Shown piece by piece: positions 25,909 to 34,724 of a stretch of DNA of 64,000 nucleotides. The translations under genes and the position numbers were made by a program. Below the pieces are notes generated by a model. That model did not search any database. It saw nothing but the letters and a program-made list of their open reading frames with translations, and was not told the DNA's origin. Positions within the stretch are counted from its first letter, which is position 1; the number at the start of each line of letters is the position of its first letter. The stretch spans positions 124,001-188,000 of the forward strand of contig JACREQ010000059.1 of assembly GCA_016218155.1 (NCBI GenBank), in the 5' to 3' direction. Source of the stretch: Bacteroidia bacterium. Lineage in GTDB: Bacteria; Bacteroidota; Bacteroidia; Bacteroidales; GWA2-32-17.

Positions 25909-27489
25909 TTAAAGCGATGCCTTTATTTTTTCTGAAGCATGATCAATATTATAATGTAAACCAATACTTTCTTTGCGAACTGATGCTGCTTTTATTACTA
26001 AATACCCTACAGTAATTAAATTTCTTAACTCACAAAGTTTTTGAGAGATTTTTGAGATTTTATATAGTTCTTCGGTTTCATTATATATCATTGAATGTCT
26101 GGCAAAAGCTCTTTCAAGCCTACTGTCAGATCTTACAATTCCAACATAATTTGTCATTAACTGATGAATTTCTTTTGTGTTTTGGGTAATTAACACCATC
26201 TCACGTGGTTGGGTTGTTCCTTTATCGTTCCATTCCGGAATGTCTTCCTGATATTTAATGTTTGACAACATTGAAATTGCATGATGAACAGAACGATGAG
26301 CAAATACAATTGCTTCTATTAATGAGTTTGACGCTAGTCGGTTTGCACCATGTAAGCCGGTTGAAGCAGCTTCGCCCACAGCATATAAATGATGAATATG
26401 CGTACATCCGTTTTCGTTAACCTTTATTCCACCGCAAAGATAATGTGCAGCAGGAACTACCGGTATCATATCTCTTGTAATATCAATTCCAATTTTTAAG
26501 CATTTAGCATAAATATTCGGAAAACGATATTGTAATTCGTTTTTATCAAGATGTGTACAATCTATATAAACGTGATCGTCGCCATGACTTTTCATTTCAT
26601 AATCAATTGCTCTTGCAACTATATCACGTGGTGCAAGCGATCCTCTGGTATCATACTCTTGCATAAATTCCCGACCAGAAATTGTTTTTAATACTGCTCC
26701 AAATCCTCGTAATGCTTCTGAAATTAAAAATGAAGGTCGTTCTCCCGGATTATAAAGTGAAGTTGGATGAAATTGAATAAATTCCATATTTTCAGTTATT
26801 CCCTTTGCTCTGTGAACCATAGCTATACCATCACCAGTTGCAATATTTGGGTTAGTTGTTGTAAGGTATAAATTTCCTACACCTCCCGACGAGATAAAAG
26901 TATTTTTTGCAAGTAGTCTGAAAATCTGGTGTTTTTGTAAATCCATAACATATGCACCATAACATTCTGTATCAGTATTACTTCTTCTTACATAGCTTCC
27001 AAGATGGTGCTGTGTCATTAAGTCTATTGCAAAATGATTTTCGAGTACTGTTATGTTTGGGTTTTTCTTTACCTGAATGGAAAGAACTTTTTGAATTTCG
27101 TTACCTGTATTATCCTTATGATGTAAAATTCTATGTTCGGTATGACCACCTTCGCGGGCTAAATTAAAACTGCCATCGTTATTTTTATCAAAATCAATTC
27201 CCCATTCAATTAAATCATTTATGCGCTCAGGTGCTTCACTAACAACCATCCTTACAATGTCTTCGTTGCAAAGACCTGCACCGGCAATAATTGTATCTTT
27301 TACATGTTTTTCAAAAGAATCGGGTTGATAAGTTACAGCAGCAATTCCACCCTGAGCATATCTGGTATTAGTTTCGTCAATTTGTGTTTTTGTTACTACA
27401 CATACCTTTCCATACTTAGCTGCTTTTAAGGCAGCTGATAACCCAGCTATCCCCGAACCGATTACTAAAAAATCAAATCTTAATGTCAT
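25909..27489 (-). CDS. nadB: L-aspartate oxidase
   Basis: Oxidises L-aspartate to iminoaspartate, the first step of de novo NAD synthesis. The 526 residues begin with the FAD-binding dinucleotide fold (GSGIAG, 11-16; KVCVVTK). RYAQGGIAAV, the HTEHRILHHKDNTG segment, EFIQFHPTSLY, ALRGFGAVL, RDIVARAIDYEM and GLHGANRLASNSLIEAIVFAHR follow, all of which are NadB/fumarate reductase flavoprotein signatures. I use the ATG at 27489 (MTLRFDFLVIGSG); a TTG at 27510 would overlap the -7 box. nadA and nadC are not in the window. It is divergent from sufS, which is notable because NadA is an Fe-S enzyme. Confidence 0.96.
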   Translation of the reverse strand: MTLRFDFLVIGSGIAGLSAALKAAKYGKVCVVTKTQIDETNTRYAQGGIAAVTYQPDSFEKHVKDTIIAGAGLCNEDIVRMVVSEAPERINDLIEWGIDFDKNNDGSFNLAREGGHTEHRILHHKDNTGNEIQKVLSIQVKKNPNITVLENHFAIDLMTQHHLGSYVRRSNTDTECYGAYVMDLQKHQIFRLLAKNTFISSGGVGNLYLTTTNPNIATGDGIAMVHRAKGITENMEFIQFHPTSLYNPGERPSFLISEALRGFGAVLKTISGREFMQEYDTRGSLAPRDIVARAIDYEMKSHGDDHVYIDCTHLDKNELQYRFPNIYAKCLKIGIDITRDMIPVVPAAHYLCGGIKVNENGCTHIHHLYAVGEAASTGLHGANRLASNSLIEAIVFAHRSVHHAISMLSNIKYQEDIPEWNDKGTTQPREMVLITQNTKEIHQLMTNYVGIVRSDSRLERAFARHSMIYNETEELYKISKISQKLCELRNLITVGYLVIKAASVRKESIGLHYNIDHASEKIKASL

Positions 27490-27507
27490 GGCTATATTAA
27501 TTCTATA

Positions 27508-27515
27508 CAAAAATA
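27508..27515 (-). promoter_or_regulatory. -7 element upstream of nadB (TATTTTTG)
   Basis: Minus-strand TATTTTTG matches TAnnTTTG and ends 18 nt before the nadB ATG. A TTTG lies 14 nt further upstream, slightly closer than usual. Confidence 0.45.
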
Positions 27516-27634
27516 CTATTTGAAAATCACAAATCTGCGAAAAACCTCATCTTTTAAAACTTTCTTAAACAATTTTAGTATTTGAGTAATTAAATTTTTA
27601 CTGGAAAAACATTAACTTAGCAAAATAGAATAGT

Positions 27635-27642
27635 TAAATTTG
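27635..27642 (+). promoter_or_regulatory. -7 element upstream of sufS (TAAATTTG)
   Basis: TAAATTTG matches TAnnTTTG and ends 22 nt before the sufS ATG in the 175-bp divergent nadB-sufS spacer. Confidence 0.45.
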
Positions 27643-27664
27643 TAATATTAAAAATACTTATCAG

Positions 27665-28882
27665 ATGATTGATGTACAGGCAATAAGAAGCGACTTTCCT
27701 TTGCTCCAACAAAAAATATATAACAGACAGCTGGTTTATTTTGATAATGCTGCTACAACCCAGAAACCACAATCTGTTATTGAAACTACAAATGAATATT
27801 ATCAAAAATATAACAGCAATATTCATAGAGGGGTTCACTACTTAAGTGAAAAAATGACCGAATCATATGAACATGCAAGAAGAACAGTTAAGAATTTTGT
27901 TAATGCACAACATCAACACGAAATAATTTTTACTTCGGGGACAACCGAATCAGTAAATCTTGTTGCTTTTTCATTTGGAGAAAAATTTGTAAAAAAGGAC
28001 GATGAAATTATTCTTTCACAATTAGAACACCATAGTAATATTGTTCCATGGCAATTATTATGTGATAGAACAGGTGCTAAAATAAAAGTTATTCCTTTAA
28101 CATATACCGGTGAACTCGATTTAGCAGCTTACGACAGGCTTTTTTCAGAAAAAACAAAAATTGTCTCGGTAAATCATGTTTCAAATTCGCTCGGAACAAT
28201 TAATGACATCGAAAAGATAATCAGTATTGCACATTGCCATAATGTTCCTGTTTTTATTGATGGAGCACAGGGCATACATCATCAACCGGTTGATGTTCAA
28301 AAACTGGATTGTGATTTTTATGCTTTTTCGGGACATAAAATTTATGGTCCAACTGGCATTGGTGTTCTTTATGGTAAAGAAAAATGGTTGAATGAAATGC
28401 CTCCTTTCAAAGGTGGTGGCGACATGATTAAAGTTGTAACGTTTGAAAAAACAACTTATAACGACTTACCTTTTAAGTTTGAAGCAGGAACAACAAATTT
28501 TATTGGCGCAATTGGTTTGGGTGCTGCGTTAAAATATGTCGAGAAAATAGGCAGACAAAATATTTTCGAATATGAGAATTTGCTTCTAAATTATGCAAAT
28601 GAAAAAATAAGCAAAATTCCTGATATTAGAATATATGGAACATCACCAAATAAAGTTGGTGTAATATCTTTTTTAATTGGAAAAATTCATCATTTTGATA
28701 CAGGGATGATGTTAGATAAAATGGATATTGCCGTAAGAACCGGAAACCATTGTACTCAACCAATTATGAAATTTTATGGAATTGAGGGAACTGTAAGAGC
28801 CTCATTCTCTTTTTACAACACAACCAATGAAATTGATTATTTGATTGATTCTCTTTTAAAAATTAAACAATTATTTGCATAA
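27665..28882 (+). CDS. sufS: Cysteine desulfurase SufS
   Basis: A PLP enzyme that removes sulfur from cysteine for Fe-S cluster assembly. The 405 residues match group II (SufS/CsdA) desulfurases: YFDNAATTQKP near the N-terminus, NIHRGVHYLSE, the Schiff-base Lys225 in FSGHKIYGPTG, and the catalytic Cys363 in RTGNHCTQP. The ATG at 27665 gives the usual MIDVQAIRSDFPLL start. sufE follows with one base between the stop and its ATG, and a SufT-like gene comes next. sufBCD are not in the window. It is divergent from nadB. Confidence 0.97.
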   Translation: MIDVQAIRSDFPLLQQKIYNRQLVYFDNAATTQKPQSVIETTNEYYQKYNSNIHRGVHYLSEKMTESYEHARRTVKNFVNAQHQHEIIFTSGTTESVNLVAFSFGEKFVKKDDEIILSQLEHHSNIVPWQLLCDRTGAKIKVIPLTYTGELDLAAYDRLFSEKTKIVSVNHVSNSLGTINDIEKIISIAHCHNVPVFIDGAQGIHHQPVDVQKLDCDFYAFSGHKIYGPTGIGVLYGKEKWLNEMPPFKGGGDMIKVVTFEKTTYNDLPFKFEAGTTNFIGAIGLGAALKYVEKIGRQNIFEYENLLLNYANEKISKIPDIRIYGTSPNKVGVISFLIGKIHHFDTGMMLDKMDIAVRTGNHCTQPIMKFYGIEGTVRASFSFYNTTNEIDYLIDSLLKIKQLFA

Positions 28883-28883
28883 A

Positions 28884-29309
28884 ATGACTATTGATCAGGT
28901 TCAGGAACAGATTGTTGAAGAGTTTTCGGTTTATGCCGACTGGATGGAAAAGTATACTTATTTAATTGAGCTCAGTAAAGATTTAACCGAGTTTAAAGAA
29001 GAATACCGGTCAAGCAAAAATTTAATAAAAGGTTGTCAATCACAAGTATGGCTACAAGATGAGTTTGTTGATGGAAAAATAAAGTTTTATGCCGATAGCG
29101 ATGCAATAATTACAAAAGGGATGATTGCCCTGCTAGTCAGGCTATTATCTAACCGCACACCGGATGAAATTGCAAATGCAGATCTTTGGTTTATTGATAA
29201 AATTGGCTTAACAACTCATCTTTCGCCAACACGCTCAAACGGATTACTTTCAATGGTTAAGCAAATGAAAATGTACGCACTTGCTTATAAAACAAAATAT
29301 AATTTGTAA
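28884..29309 (+). CDS. sufE: SufE sulfur-acceptor protein
   Basis: Accepts persulfide sulfur from SufS and passes it to the Suf scaffold. At 141 residues it matches SufE, with the sulfur-accepting Cys51 in NLIKGCQSQVW and the C-terminal helix LSPTRSNGLLSMVKQMK. I start at the ATG at 28884 (MTIDQVQEQIVEEF), 1 nt after the sufS stop; the overlapping TTG at 28875 is less likely. Tight coupling with sufS supports the functional pairing. Confidence 0.95.
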   Translation: MTIDQVQEQIVEEFSVYADWMEKYTYLIELSKDLTEFKEEYRSSKNLIKGCQSQVWLQDEFVDGKIKFYADSDAIITKGMIALLVRLLSNRTPDEIANADLWFIDKIGLTTHLSPTRSNGLLSMVKQMKMYALAYKTKYNL

Positions 29310-29365
29310 AAACACAGAACAATTTTTTAACAAAGAACTTCAAACAATAAACTGTATTTAACATC

Positions 29366-29677
29366 ATGGACACATTCACATTAGAAAGCAAAGTAGTTGA
29401 AACACTTAAAACTATTTTTGATCCCGAGATTCCTGTAAATATTTATGAGCTTGGTTTAATTTACGAAGTAATTGCAGAAAATGATGGTAAGGTTAATATT
29501 AAAATGACTTTAACTTCGCCCAATTGCCCTATGGTTGACGATATGCTAAATGAAATTAACGAGAAAGTAAAAGCAACTGAAGGAGTTAGCGATTTGGTTT
29601 TAAATATAGTATTTGATCCGCCTTGGAATAAAAACATGATGAGCGACGCTGCCTTACTCGATTTAGGTCTTTTATAA
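29366..29677 (+). CDS. sufT: SufT-like MIP18 (DUF59) Fe-S assembly factor
   Basis: A 103-residue single MIP18/DUF59 domain. DPEIPVNIYELGLIYEV near the N-terminus, the TSPNCPMVDDM segment with the conserved cysteine, and VFDPPWNKNMMSDAA are family signatures. Such proteins help mature Fe-S enzymes; stand-alone members in suf loci are called SufT. It lies 56 nt after sufE on the same strand. Its name follows from context, and a PaaD-like origin of the fold is equally compatible. Confidence 0.88.
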   Translation: MDTFTLESKVVETLKTIFDPEIPVNIYELGLIYEVIAENDGKVNIKMTLTSPNCPMVDDMLNEINEKVKATEGVSDLVLNIVFDPPWNKNMMSDAALLDLGLL

Positions 29678-29715
29678 ATCATTAATTTTCTAATTTATTA
29701 ACCTAAAAATAATTA

Positions 29716-29742
29716 TTGACATTAATAAATGTTATACCTTTG
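29716..29742 (+). promoter_or_regulatory. Promoter (TTG-N16-TACCTTTG) of the secreted T9SS protein
   Basis: TTG at 29716-29718 and TACCTTTG at 29735-29742 are separated by 16 nt. Both match the Bacteroidota -33/-7 elements. The -7 box ends 27 nt before the ATG at 29770. This is one of the two best promoters in the window. Confidence 0.65.
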
Positions 29743-29769
29743 CAACAAATTAACTTTAAAAAAAATTAT

Positions 29770-30837
29770 ATGAAAAAACTTTACACTTCTTTCTTTTTAT
29801 TGGCTTTTTTAGGAATTAGCCAATTATCATTTGGTCAGTTTTATGATGGTTTTGCTGGAACAGGAAATATTGGCGGAAATTGCACAACAGTTGGAGCAAC
29901 AGCAGATTGCGCTAGCAATGGCTGGCTAACTCATAGTGGTACAGTAGGCACAATTGACATTGTTTCTGGAAGTTTGTCATATACTGGCTTACAAGCATCT
30001 ACCGGTGGAAAAATTCACTTAACTGGAACAGCTGCACTAACCCGTGATGTTAATGCTGTAGCTACAGTTACTGGTAATGTTGCATACTATTCTGCATTAA
30101 TTAATGTTGTTGATTCAACAGATTTATCTATAACTGGATATGATTACTTTTTAGGATTAGCAGCTTCAGCTGGCAACGCTAGTGTAACAGCATTTGGTGG
30201 TAGACTTGGTATTAAAGCAGTTAATACAAACAAAGCTAACTTCAGACTTGGTATTTTAAATACTTCTGGTGGTACTACCGGTACTTCATTCACTGATTGT
30301 GGAATTGATTTAAATTATGGAACTACTTATTTAGTTGTTGTAAAATACGACAAAAGTACTGTTCCTACAACTGCTTCACTGTGGATAAACCCAACAACAC
30401 TTGGTGGTGCAGACCCAGCTGGTTCTGTTACAAATAACGTTGGTACAAGTACTTTTGCAACTTTTGCTGCCGTTTTTATTAGAAACGGATACTCTTCAAC
30501 TATTTTAGGAGGTACACCTAATGTAGATATTGATGAAATCCGTGTTGGTTCAACATTTGCAAGTGTTACTCCATTATCAACAGGAATTAACGAAGTTTCT
30601 GATATTAGCGTTATGAATGTTTATCCAAATCCTGCAACAAACATGGTAACAATAGCAGCAAAAGAAGCTATTTCTAATGTTAGCATTTATGATTTTCAGG
30701 GAAGACTAGTTCAGCAATACGATTTTAATAATTCAACAGAAGTTAAATTAAACGTTTCTGAACTTTCTAACGGAATTTATAGCATTGTTGCAAATAGCGT
30801 AAAAGGTAATTCTTTTAGCACAAAACTTGTAAAATAA
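29770..30837 (+). CDS. Secreted protein of unknown function with T9SS sorting tail
   Basis: A 355-residue exported protein. I use the ATG at 29770, which gives the signal peptide MKKLYTSFFLLAFLGISQLS; the longer ORF begins inside the promoter. The mature part (about 22-275) is rich in Gly, Thr, Ser and Asn and looks like an all-beta jelly-roll (LamG/concanavalin-type) domain; GGRLGIKAVNT and TTYLVVVKYD are typical strand patterns. The C-terminus is a Por_secre_tail domain (MNVYPNPATNMVTIAA through FSTKLVK). It has its own strong promoter and terminator, so it is monocistronic and probably abundant. I do not recognise a substrate. Confidence 0.8.
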   Translation: MKKLYTSFFLLAFLGISQLSFGQFYDGFAGTGNIGGNCTTVGATADCASNGWLTHSGTVGTIDIVSGSLSYTGLQASTGGKIHLTGTAALTRDVNAVATVTGNVAYYSALINVVDSTDLSITGYDYFLGLAASAGNASVTAFGGRLGIKAVNTNKANFRLGILNTSGGTTGTSFTDCGIDLNYGTTYLVVVKYDKSTVPTTASLWINPTTLGGADPAGSVTNNVGTSTFATFAAVFIRNGYSSTILGGTPNVDIDEIRVGSTFASVTPLSTGINEVSDISVMNVYPNPATNMVTIAAKEAISNVSIYDFQGRLVQQYDFNNSTEVKLNVSELSNGIYSIVANSVKGNSFSTKLVK

Positions 30838-30861
30838 TAACAACATTTATTATAAAATTTA

Positions 30862-30889
30862 TGCCCGGCTTTGCCGGGCATTTTTTTTG
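30862..30889 (+). terminator. Rho-independent terminator of the secreted T9SS protein
   Basis: TGCCCGGC pairs with GCCGGGCA around TTT, followed by eight T residues. It lies 24 nt after the stop. A second small palindrome (TACTTCC GAA GGAAGTA, 30914-30930) follows without a T run. Confidence 0.92.
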
Positions 30890-31000
30890 TTTAAAACAAG
30901 ACACGAACTTTTTTACTTCCGAAGGAAGTAATTGCACGAATAAAAAAAGAAAAACGTCCTAGCTTACAATTAGAATGTTTACAGACCTCAACAATTATAC

Positions 31001-32083
31001 TTAAACAAATTCGTACTTCTGATTTCTTTGTTTTGGAATAAAACCCGCTGTTTCAATTAATTTTTTCATTCCCATAGCATTTAACGAATAATTTGCACCT
31101 GCTGAAGAAACAACATTTTCTTCTATCATTATTGAACCAAGATCATTAGCACCACCATGTAAAGCCAGCTGAGCCGTGTTTTTTCCAACAGTTAACCACG
31201 ATGCCTGAATATTTGGAACATTTGGCAACATAATTCTGCTAATTGTTAACATTCGTAAATATTCGGTATTTGATACAGGTGCAATTTGTTTTTCTTGTCC
31301 AAGTTTTGTGTCGGTAAGCTGAACAGGCCAGGGAATAAATGCATTAAAACCAGGAACATTTTTTGGTTTTTCGCTTTGAACATCGCGGATATAAATTAAA
31401 TGTTGAATTCTTTCTTCTATAGTTTCAATGTGTCCAAACATCATAGTTGCTGAAGTATAAAGCCCCATTTTATGTGCAACACGCATAACATCCAGCCAGT
31501 CTTCAACAGAACATTTACCTTTAGAAAGTTCAGTGCGGACTCTGTTACTCAATATTTCGGCACCGGCTCCGGGCAAACTATCAAGTCCTGATTTTATAAG
31601 TACTTCAAGAATTTCTTTAAAACTTTGATTTTCCTTTTTTGCAAGATAAGCAACTTCTGGTGGACCGAGTGCATGAAGTTTTAGTTTTGGAAATTCGTTT
31701 TTTAAAGTTTTAAATAAATCAACATAAAAACTAAGTCCTAATTTGGGGTTCATCCCTCCTTGTAAAAGAAGTTGGTCACCGCCCAATTCAAAAAGTTCCA
31801 GAATTTTTTTTCTGTATTCTTCAATAGTGGTTGTGTAAGAATCATCATTATTTGCTTTTCTGCAAAAATTACAGAAAGAACATTGTACAAAACAAACATT
31901 TGAAATATTTACGTTTCTGTCAATTTGCCAGGTAACAATATTATTTGGATGCAGTTTCTGTCTTATTTCATTTGCAGCATAAAGTAAATCGGCAAGTGGC
32001 GCAGTTTTGTAAAGCTCAACACCTTCTTCAAGTGAAATAAATTCGGACTTATTATATTTATTAAGAATATCTTGAGTAGTCAT
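31001..32083 (-). CDS. mqnC: Cyclic dehypoxanthine futalosine synthase (radical SAM)
   Basis: A radical SAM enzyme that cyclises dehypoxanthine futalosine in the futalosine route to menaquinone. The cluster-binding CxxxCxxC is C64-x3-C68-x2-C71 (VCFVQCSFC). QLLLQGGMNPKLGL, LHALGPPEV, PGAGAEIL and ATMMFGH are the ThiH/CofG/Mqn-type core. The C-terminal GGANDLGSIMIEENVVSSAGA distinguishes MqnC from MqnE. The 360 residues are a normal length. Its presence implies the cell makes menaquinone, the likely electron donor for the bd oxidase. The ssb gene lies upstream, separated by a hairpin. Other mqn genes are absent here. Confidence 0.93.
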   Translation of the reverse strand: MTTQDILNKYNKSEFISLEEGVELYKTAPLADLLYAANEIRQKLHPNNIVTWQIDRNVNISNVCFVQCSFCNFCRKANNDDSYTTTIEEYRKKILELFELGGDQLLLQGGMNPKLGLSFYVDLFKTLKNEFPKLKLHALGPPEVAYLAKKENQSFKEILEVLIKSGLDSLPGAGAEILSNRVRTELSKGKCSVEDWLDVMRVAHKMGLYTSATMMFGHIETIEERIQHLIYIRDVQSEKPKNVPGFNAFIPWPVQLTDTKLGQEKQIAPVSNTEYLRMLTISRIMLPNVPNIQASWLTVGKNTAQLALHGGANDLGSIMIEENVVSSAGANYSLNAMGMKKLIETAGFIPKQRNQKYEFV

Positions 32084-32111
32084 TAATTAAAAAAAAATTA
32101 GAATGTAAGTT

Positions 32112-32150
32112 AAAAAAAAAAGCCTTTCCAGATTTATCGGAAAGGCTTTT
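32112..32150 (-). terminator. Terminator hairpin between ssb and mqnC
   Basis: AAAAGCCTTTCC (32118-32129) pairs with GGAAAGGCTTTT (32139-32150). On the minus strand the stem runs into a T run. It lies 20 nt after the ssb stop and about 30 nt before the mqnC ATG. Confidence 0.88.
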
Positions 32151-32169
32151 AGAAAAGATTGAAATAAAT

Positions 32170-32520
32170 TTACTCTGCTTTTACTGTTTCAGCAGCTATT
32201 ATTTCATAAGTAACAGCAACTATTTCGGTGATAAAGCGCTTTTTTCCTTCTTTATCTGTAAAAGTGCGATTTGCAAGTTTACCGGTTAGCGAAACTCTGC
32301 TACCTTTTTTAATTTCGTTACTAGCTGCATCTGCAAGTTTATTCCACATTACAACATTATGCCATGTTGTATCACGCACCCATTGACCTTCACGGTCTTT
32401 ATGGTTTGTGCTTGTTGCAAGCGAAAATTTTAATACTTTATTACCATTTGGTAATGTTTTTACTTCAGGATTTAATCCGATAAATCCGCTAAGTTCTACT
32501 TTGTTAATCATTTTTTCCAT
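32170..32520 (-). CDS. ssb: Single-stranded DNA-binding protein
   Basis: An OB-fold protein that coats ssDNA in replication, repair and recombination. At 116 residues it is short for a bacterial SSB: MINKVELSGFIGLNPEV, LPNGNKVLKFSLAT, WHNVVMWNKLAD, GSRVSLTGKL and FITEIVAV cover the OB fold. The tail is short and ends ETVKAE, lacking the acidic DDDIPF-type C-terminal tip used to recruit partner proteins. It may therefore be an accessory SSB and not the main replicative one. The start may be the ATG at 32520 or at 32511. It has its own -7 box and terminator. Confidence 0.92.
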   Translation of the reverse strand: MEKMINKVELSGFIGLNPEVKTLPNGNKVLKFSLATSTNHKDREGQWVRDTTWHNVVMWNKLADAASNEIKKGSRVSLTGKLANRTFTDKEGKKRFITEIVAVTYEIIAAETVKAE

Positions 32521-32566
32521 GACGTTTTAAAATTTAATTGTTTATGAATTTGAATTTTGTTTGATG

Positions 32567-32574
32567 CAAAGATA
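32567..32574 (-). promoter_or_regulatory. -7 element upstream of ssb (TATCTTTG)
   Basis: Minus-strand TATCTTTG matches TAnnTTTG, 46 nt before the ssb ATG. The rest of the 245-bp spacer up to the VWA gene shows no ORF and no clear plus-strand promoter. Confidence 0.5.
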
Positions 32575-32765
32575 TGGTCGTAAAAAATCCAGATTCGGCT
32601 GTTAATCAGGTATATTCGCTTATATTCGAATGTAAACGTTTAAAAACGGATATGTAATTAAATGTCAAATAAATAAAAAAGTTTAAAATTTTATTTATGG
32701 AAAAAAATATTTAGTAGCATCTCAAAACCAAAATCAAATTTTAATAAACTTTAAAAATTAAAGCT

Positions 32766-34640
32766 ATGAAAACAACATTTTTATTAATTATGCTACTTAC
32801 AGGATTATGGATTAGTCCAGTAACAGCTCCGATACCTGATTCAATTTCAGGTTTTGTAACAGATGCAAACACCGGTAAAGCAATAGATAATGCAACCGTA
32901 TCGCTTTACAGAGACGGTAACTTTGTAACCTCGGTAAAAACTGGAACAAGTGGTGCATATGTTTTTTCGAAATTAATTCCAGCAAAGTATTTAATTAAAG
33001 CAACAAAGAATGGTTATAGTAATTGGACTGGTAAAACTTTGGAATTAAAAAAGGGAGAGTTTAAGTCTGTCTCAATTTCATTATCTCAAATTGTTGAAGT
33101 ACTTGTTGATGAATTACAGCAAGAGCAGGTGATGGATAAAAAAAATTGTAATGTGGGTGCTGCAATGAAAACAAAATGTGCAGAATCTCAGGCATATTTT
33201 GCTTCACCTGCTTCATACGATATGATAGAAGTTGAACATAATACCGAAGAATATGATAAAATTAATGAAAATGCATTTAAAGAAGCCCTTTCAAACCCAT
33301 TATCAACTTTTTCAGCAGATGTAGATAAGGCATCTTATTCTAATGTAAGAAGATTTTTAAATCAAAATCAAATGCCATATAAAGATGCAGTTAGAGTTGA
33401 AGAAATGATTAATTATTTTGAATATAATTATCCACAGCCAACTAATGGTGATCCTTTTTCAATTAATATGGAAATTGGAAAATGTCCATGGAACGAAAAA
33501 CATGATATTGTTATGGTAGGTTTACAAGGTGAAAATATTGCAGCTACAAAAATTCCAGCTAGCAATCTGGTTTTCTTAATTGATGTTTCTGGTTCAATGG
33601 GTGATGTAAATAAACTGCCACTTTTAAAACAAGCATTTAAAATTCTTGTAAGTAATTTAAGAGATGAAGACAAAGTTGCAATGGTTGTTTATGCAGGTGC
33701 AGCAGGTTGTGTACTTGAGTCAACAGCCGGGAATAAAAAAGAAACAATTAACGCAGCATTAGAGCAGTTAAGCTCTGGCGGAAGTACAGCTGGTGGAGCG
33801 GGTATTCAGTTAGCATATAAAATTGCAAAAGAAAATTATATTGTTGGTGGCAACAATCGAGTAATATTGGCTACAGATGGTGACTTTAACGTTGGTGCAA
33901 GTAGTGATGGTGAGATGACCAGACTTATTGAAGAAAAAAGAAAAGGTGGCGTTTTTATCAGCATACTTGGTTTTGGAATGGGCAATTATAAAGATTCTAA
34001 AATGGAAAAAATTGCAGATGCTGGAAATGGTAATTACTATTACATCGATAATATTATGGAAGCAAAAAAGGTGTTTGGAAAAGAATTATGGGGAACGCTT
34101 TATACAATTGCAAAAGATGTAAAAATTCAAGTAGAATTTAATCCTTCAAAAGTGAAGGCTTACAGACTAATTGGTTATGAAAACAGATTGTTAAATAAAG
34201 AAGATTTTAACGATGACACTAAAGATGCTGGTGAAATAGGTTGCGGTCATACAGTTACTGCACTTTATGAAATTATTCCTGCAGATTCAGATGAGTCGGT
34301 TAATATTACAGACCCATTAGAATATCAACAAACAAAAGTTGTAAAATCAGGCGATATTATGACTGTTAAACTTCGTTACAAAAAACCAGATGAAGATGTT
34401 TCTAAGTTAATTGTAAATAAAATAAAAGAAAGTGACAGGAAAGTAGTTAACACAAATAACTTTACATTTGCTTGTGCTGTTTCTGAATTTGGTATGCTTT
34501 TAAGAGAATCGGAATTTAAGGCAAATTCTTCATTTGCTTCAGTACTTGCTTTAGCAAAGGTTTCTAAAGGTGAAGACAAAGAAGGTTACAGATCAGAGTT
34601 TATGAAATTGGTTGAGACAGCGGAATTATTGAAAAAATAA
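32766..34640 (+). CDS. VWA-domain surface/periplasmic protein (YfbK-like, with carboxypeptidase-regulatory domain)
   Basis: An exported 624-residue protein. A signal peptide (MKTTFLLIMLLTGLWISPVTA, 1-21) is followed by a carboxypeptidase-regulatory-like beta domain (about 27-108; ISGFVTDANTGKAIDNATV). A VWF_N-type segment comes next (about 170-235; NPLSTFSADVDKASYSNVRR). The VWA domain (about 265-440) has a complete MIDAS DVSGSMGD (D273, S275, S277) and ATDGDFNVG. A DUF3520-like C-terminal domain (about 440-620) ends AETAELLKK. This order is that of YfbK/'Ca-activated chloride channel' homologues, whose function is not established. The fusion with the N-terminal regulatory domain is common in Bacteroidota. 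A terminator follows. Confidence 0.88.
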   Translation: MKTTFLLIMLLTGLWISPVTAPIPDSISGFVTDANTGKAIDNATVSLYRDGNFVTSVKTGTSGAYVFSKLIPAKYLIKATKNGYSNWTGKTLELKKGEFKSVSISLSQIVEVLVDELQQEQVMDKKNCNVGAAMKTKCAESQAYFASPASYDMIEVEHNTEEYDKINENAFKEALSNPLSTFSADVDKASYSNVRRFLNQNQMPYKDAVRVEEMINYFEYNYPQPTNGDPFSINMEIGKCPWNEKHDIVMVGLQGENIAATKIPASNLVFLIDVSGSMGDVNKLPLLKQAFKILVSNLRDEDKVAMVVYAGAAGCVLESTAGNKKETINAALEQLSSGGSTAGGAGIQLAYKIAKENYIVGGNNRVILATDGDFNVGASSDGEMTRLIEEKRKGGVFISILGFGMGNYKDSKMEKIADAGNGNYYYIDNIMEAKKVFGKELWGTLYTIAKDVKIQVEFNPSKVKAYRLIGYENRLLNKEDFNDDTKDAGEIGCGHTVTALYEIIPADSDESVNITDPLEYQQTKVVKSGDIMTVKLRYKKPDEDVSKLIVNKIKESDRKVVNTNNFTFACAVSEFGMLLRESEFKANSSFASVLALAKVSKGEDKEGYRSEFMKLVETAELLKK

Positions 34641-34694
34641 AAAATGCCACAAATGCTCGAAAACACAAAATTTCACAAAAACATGATTTAATGA

Positions 34695-34724
34695 AAAGCG
34701 TAGCTTAAAACCTACGCTTTTTTT
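34695..34724 (+). terminator. Bidirectional terminator between the VWA gene and a convergent glycosyltransferase
   Basis: AAAGCGTAG (34695-34703) pairs with CTACGCTTT (34712-34720), followed by TTTT. The right arm overlaps the last codons and stop of the convergent glycosyltransferase gene, and the minus-strand side is also T-rich. Confidence 0.8.

Noticed and set aside
30914-30930. Palindrome TACTTCC/GGAAGTA between the T9SS protein and mqnC as a second terminator
   Set aside because: There is no T run on either side, and the preceding terminator is sufficient.
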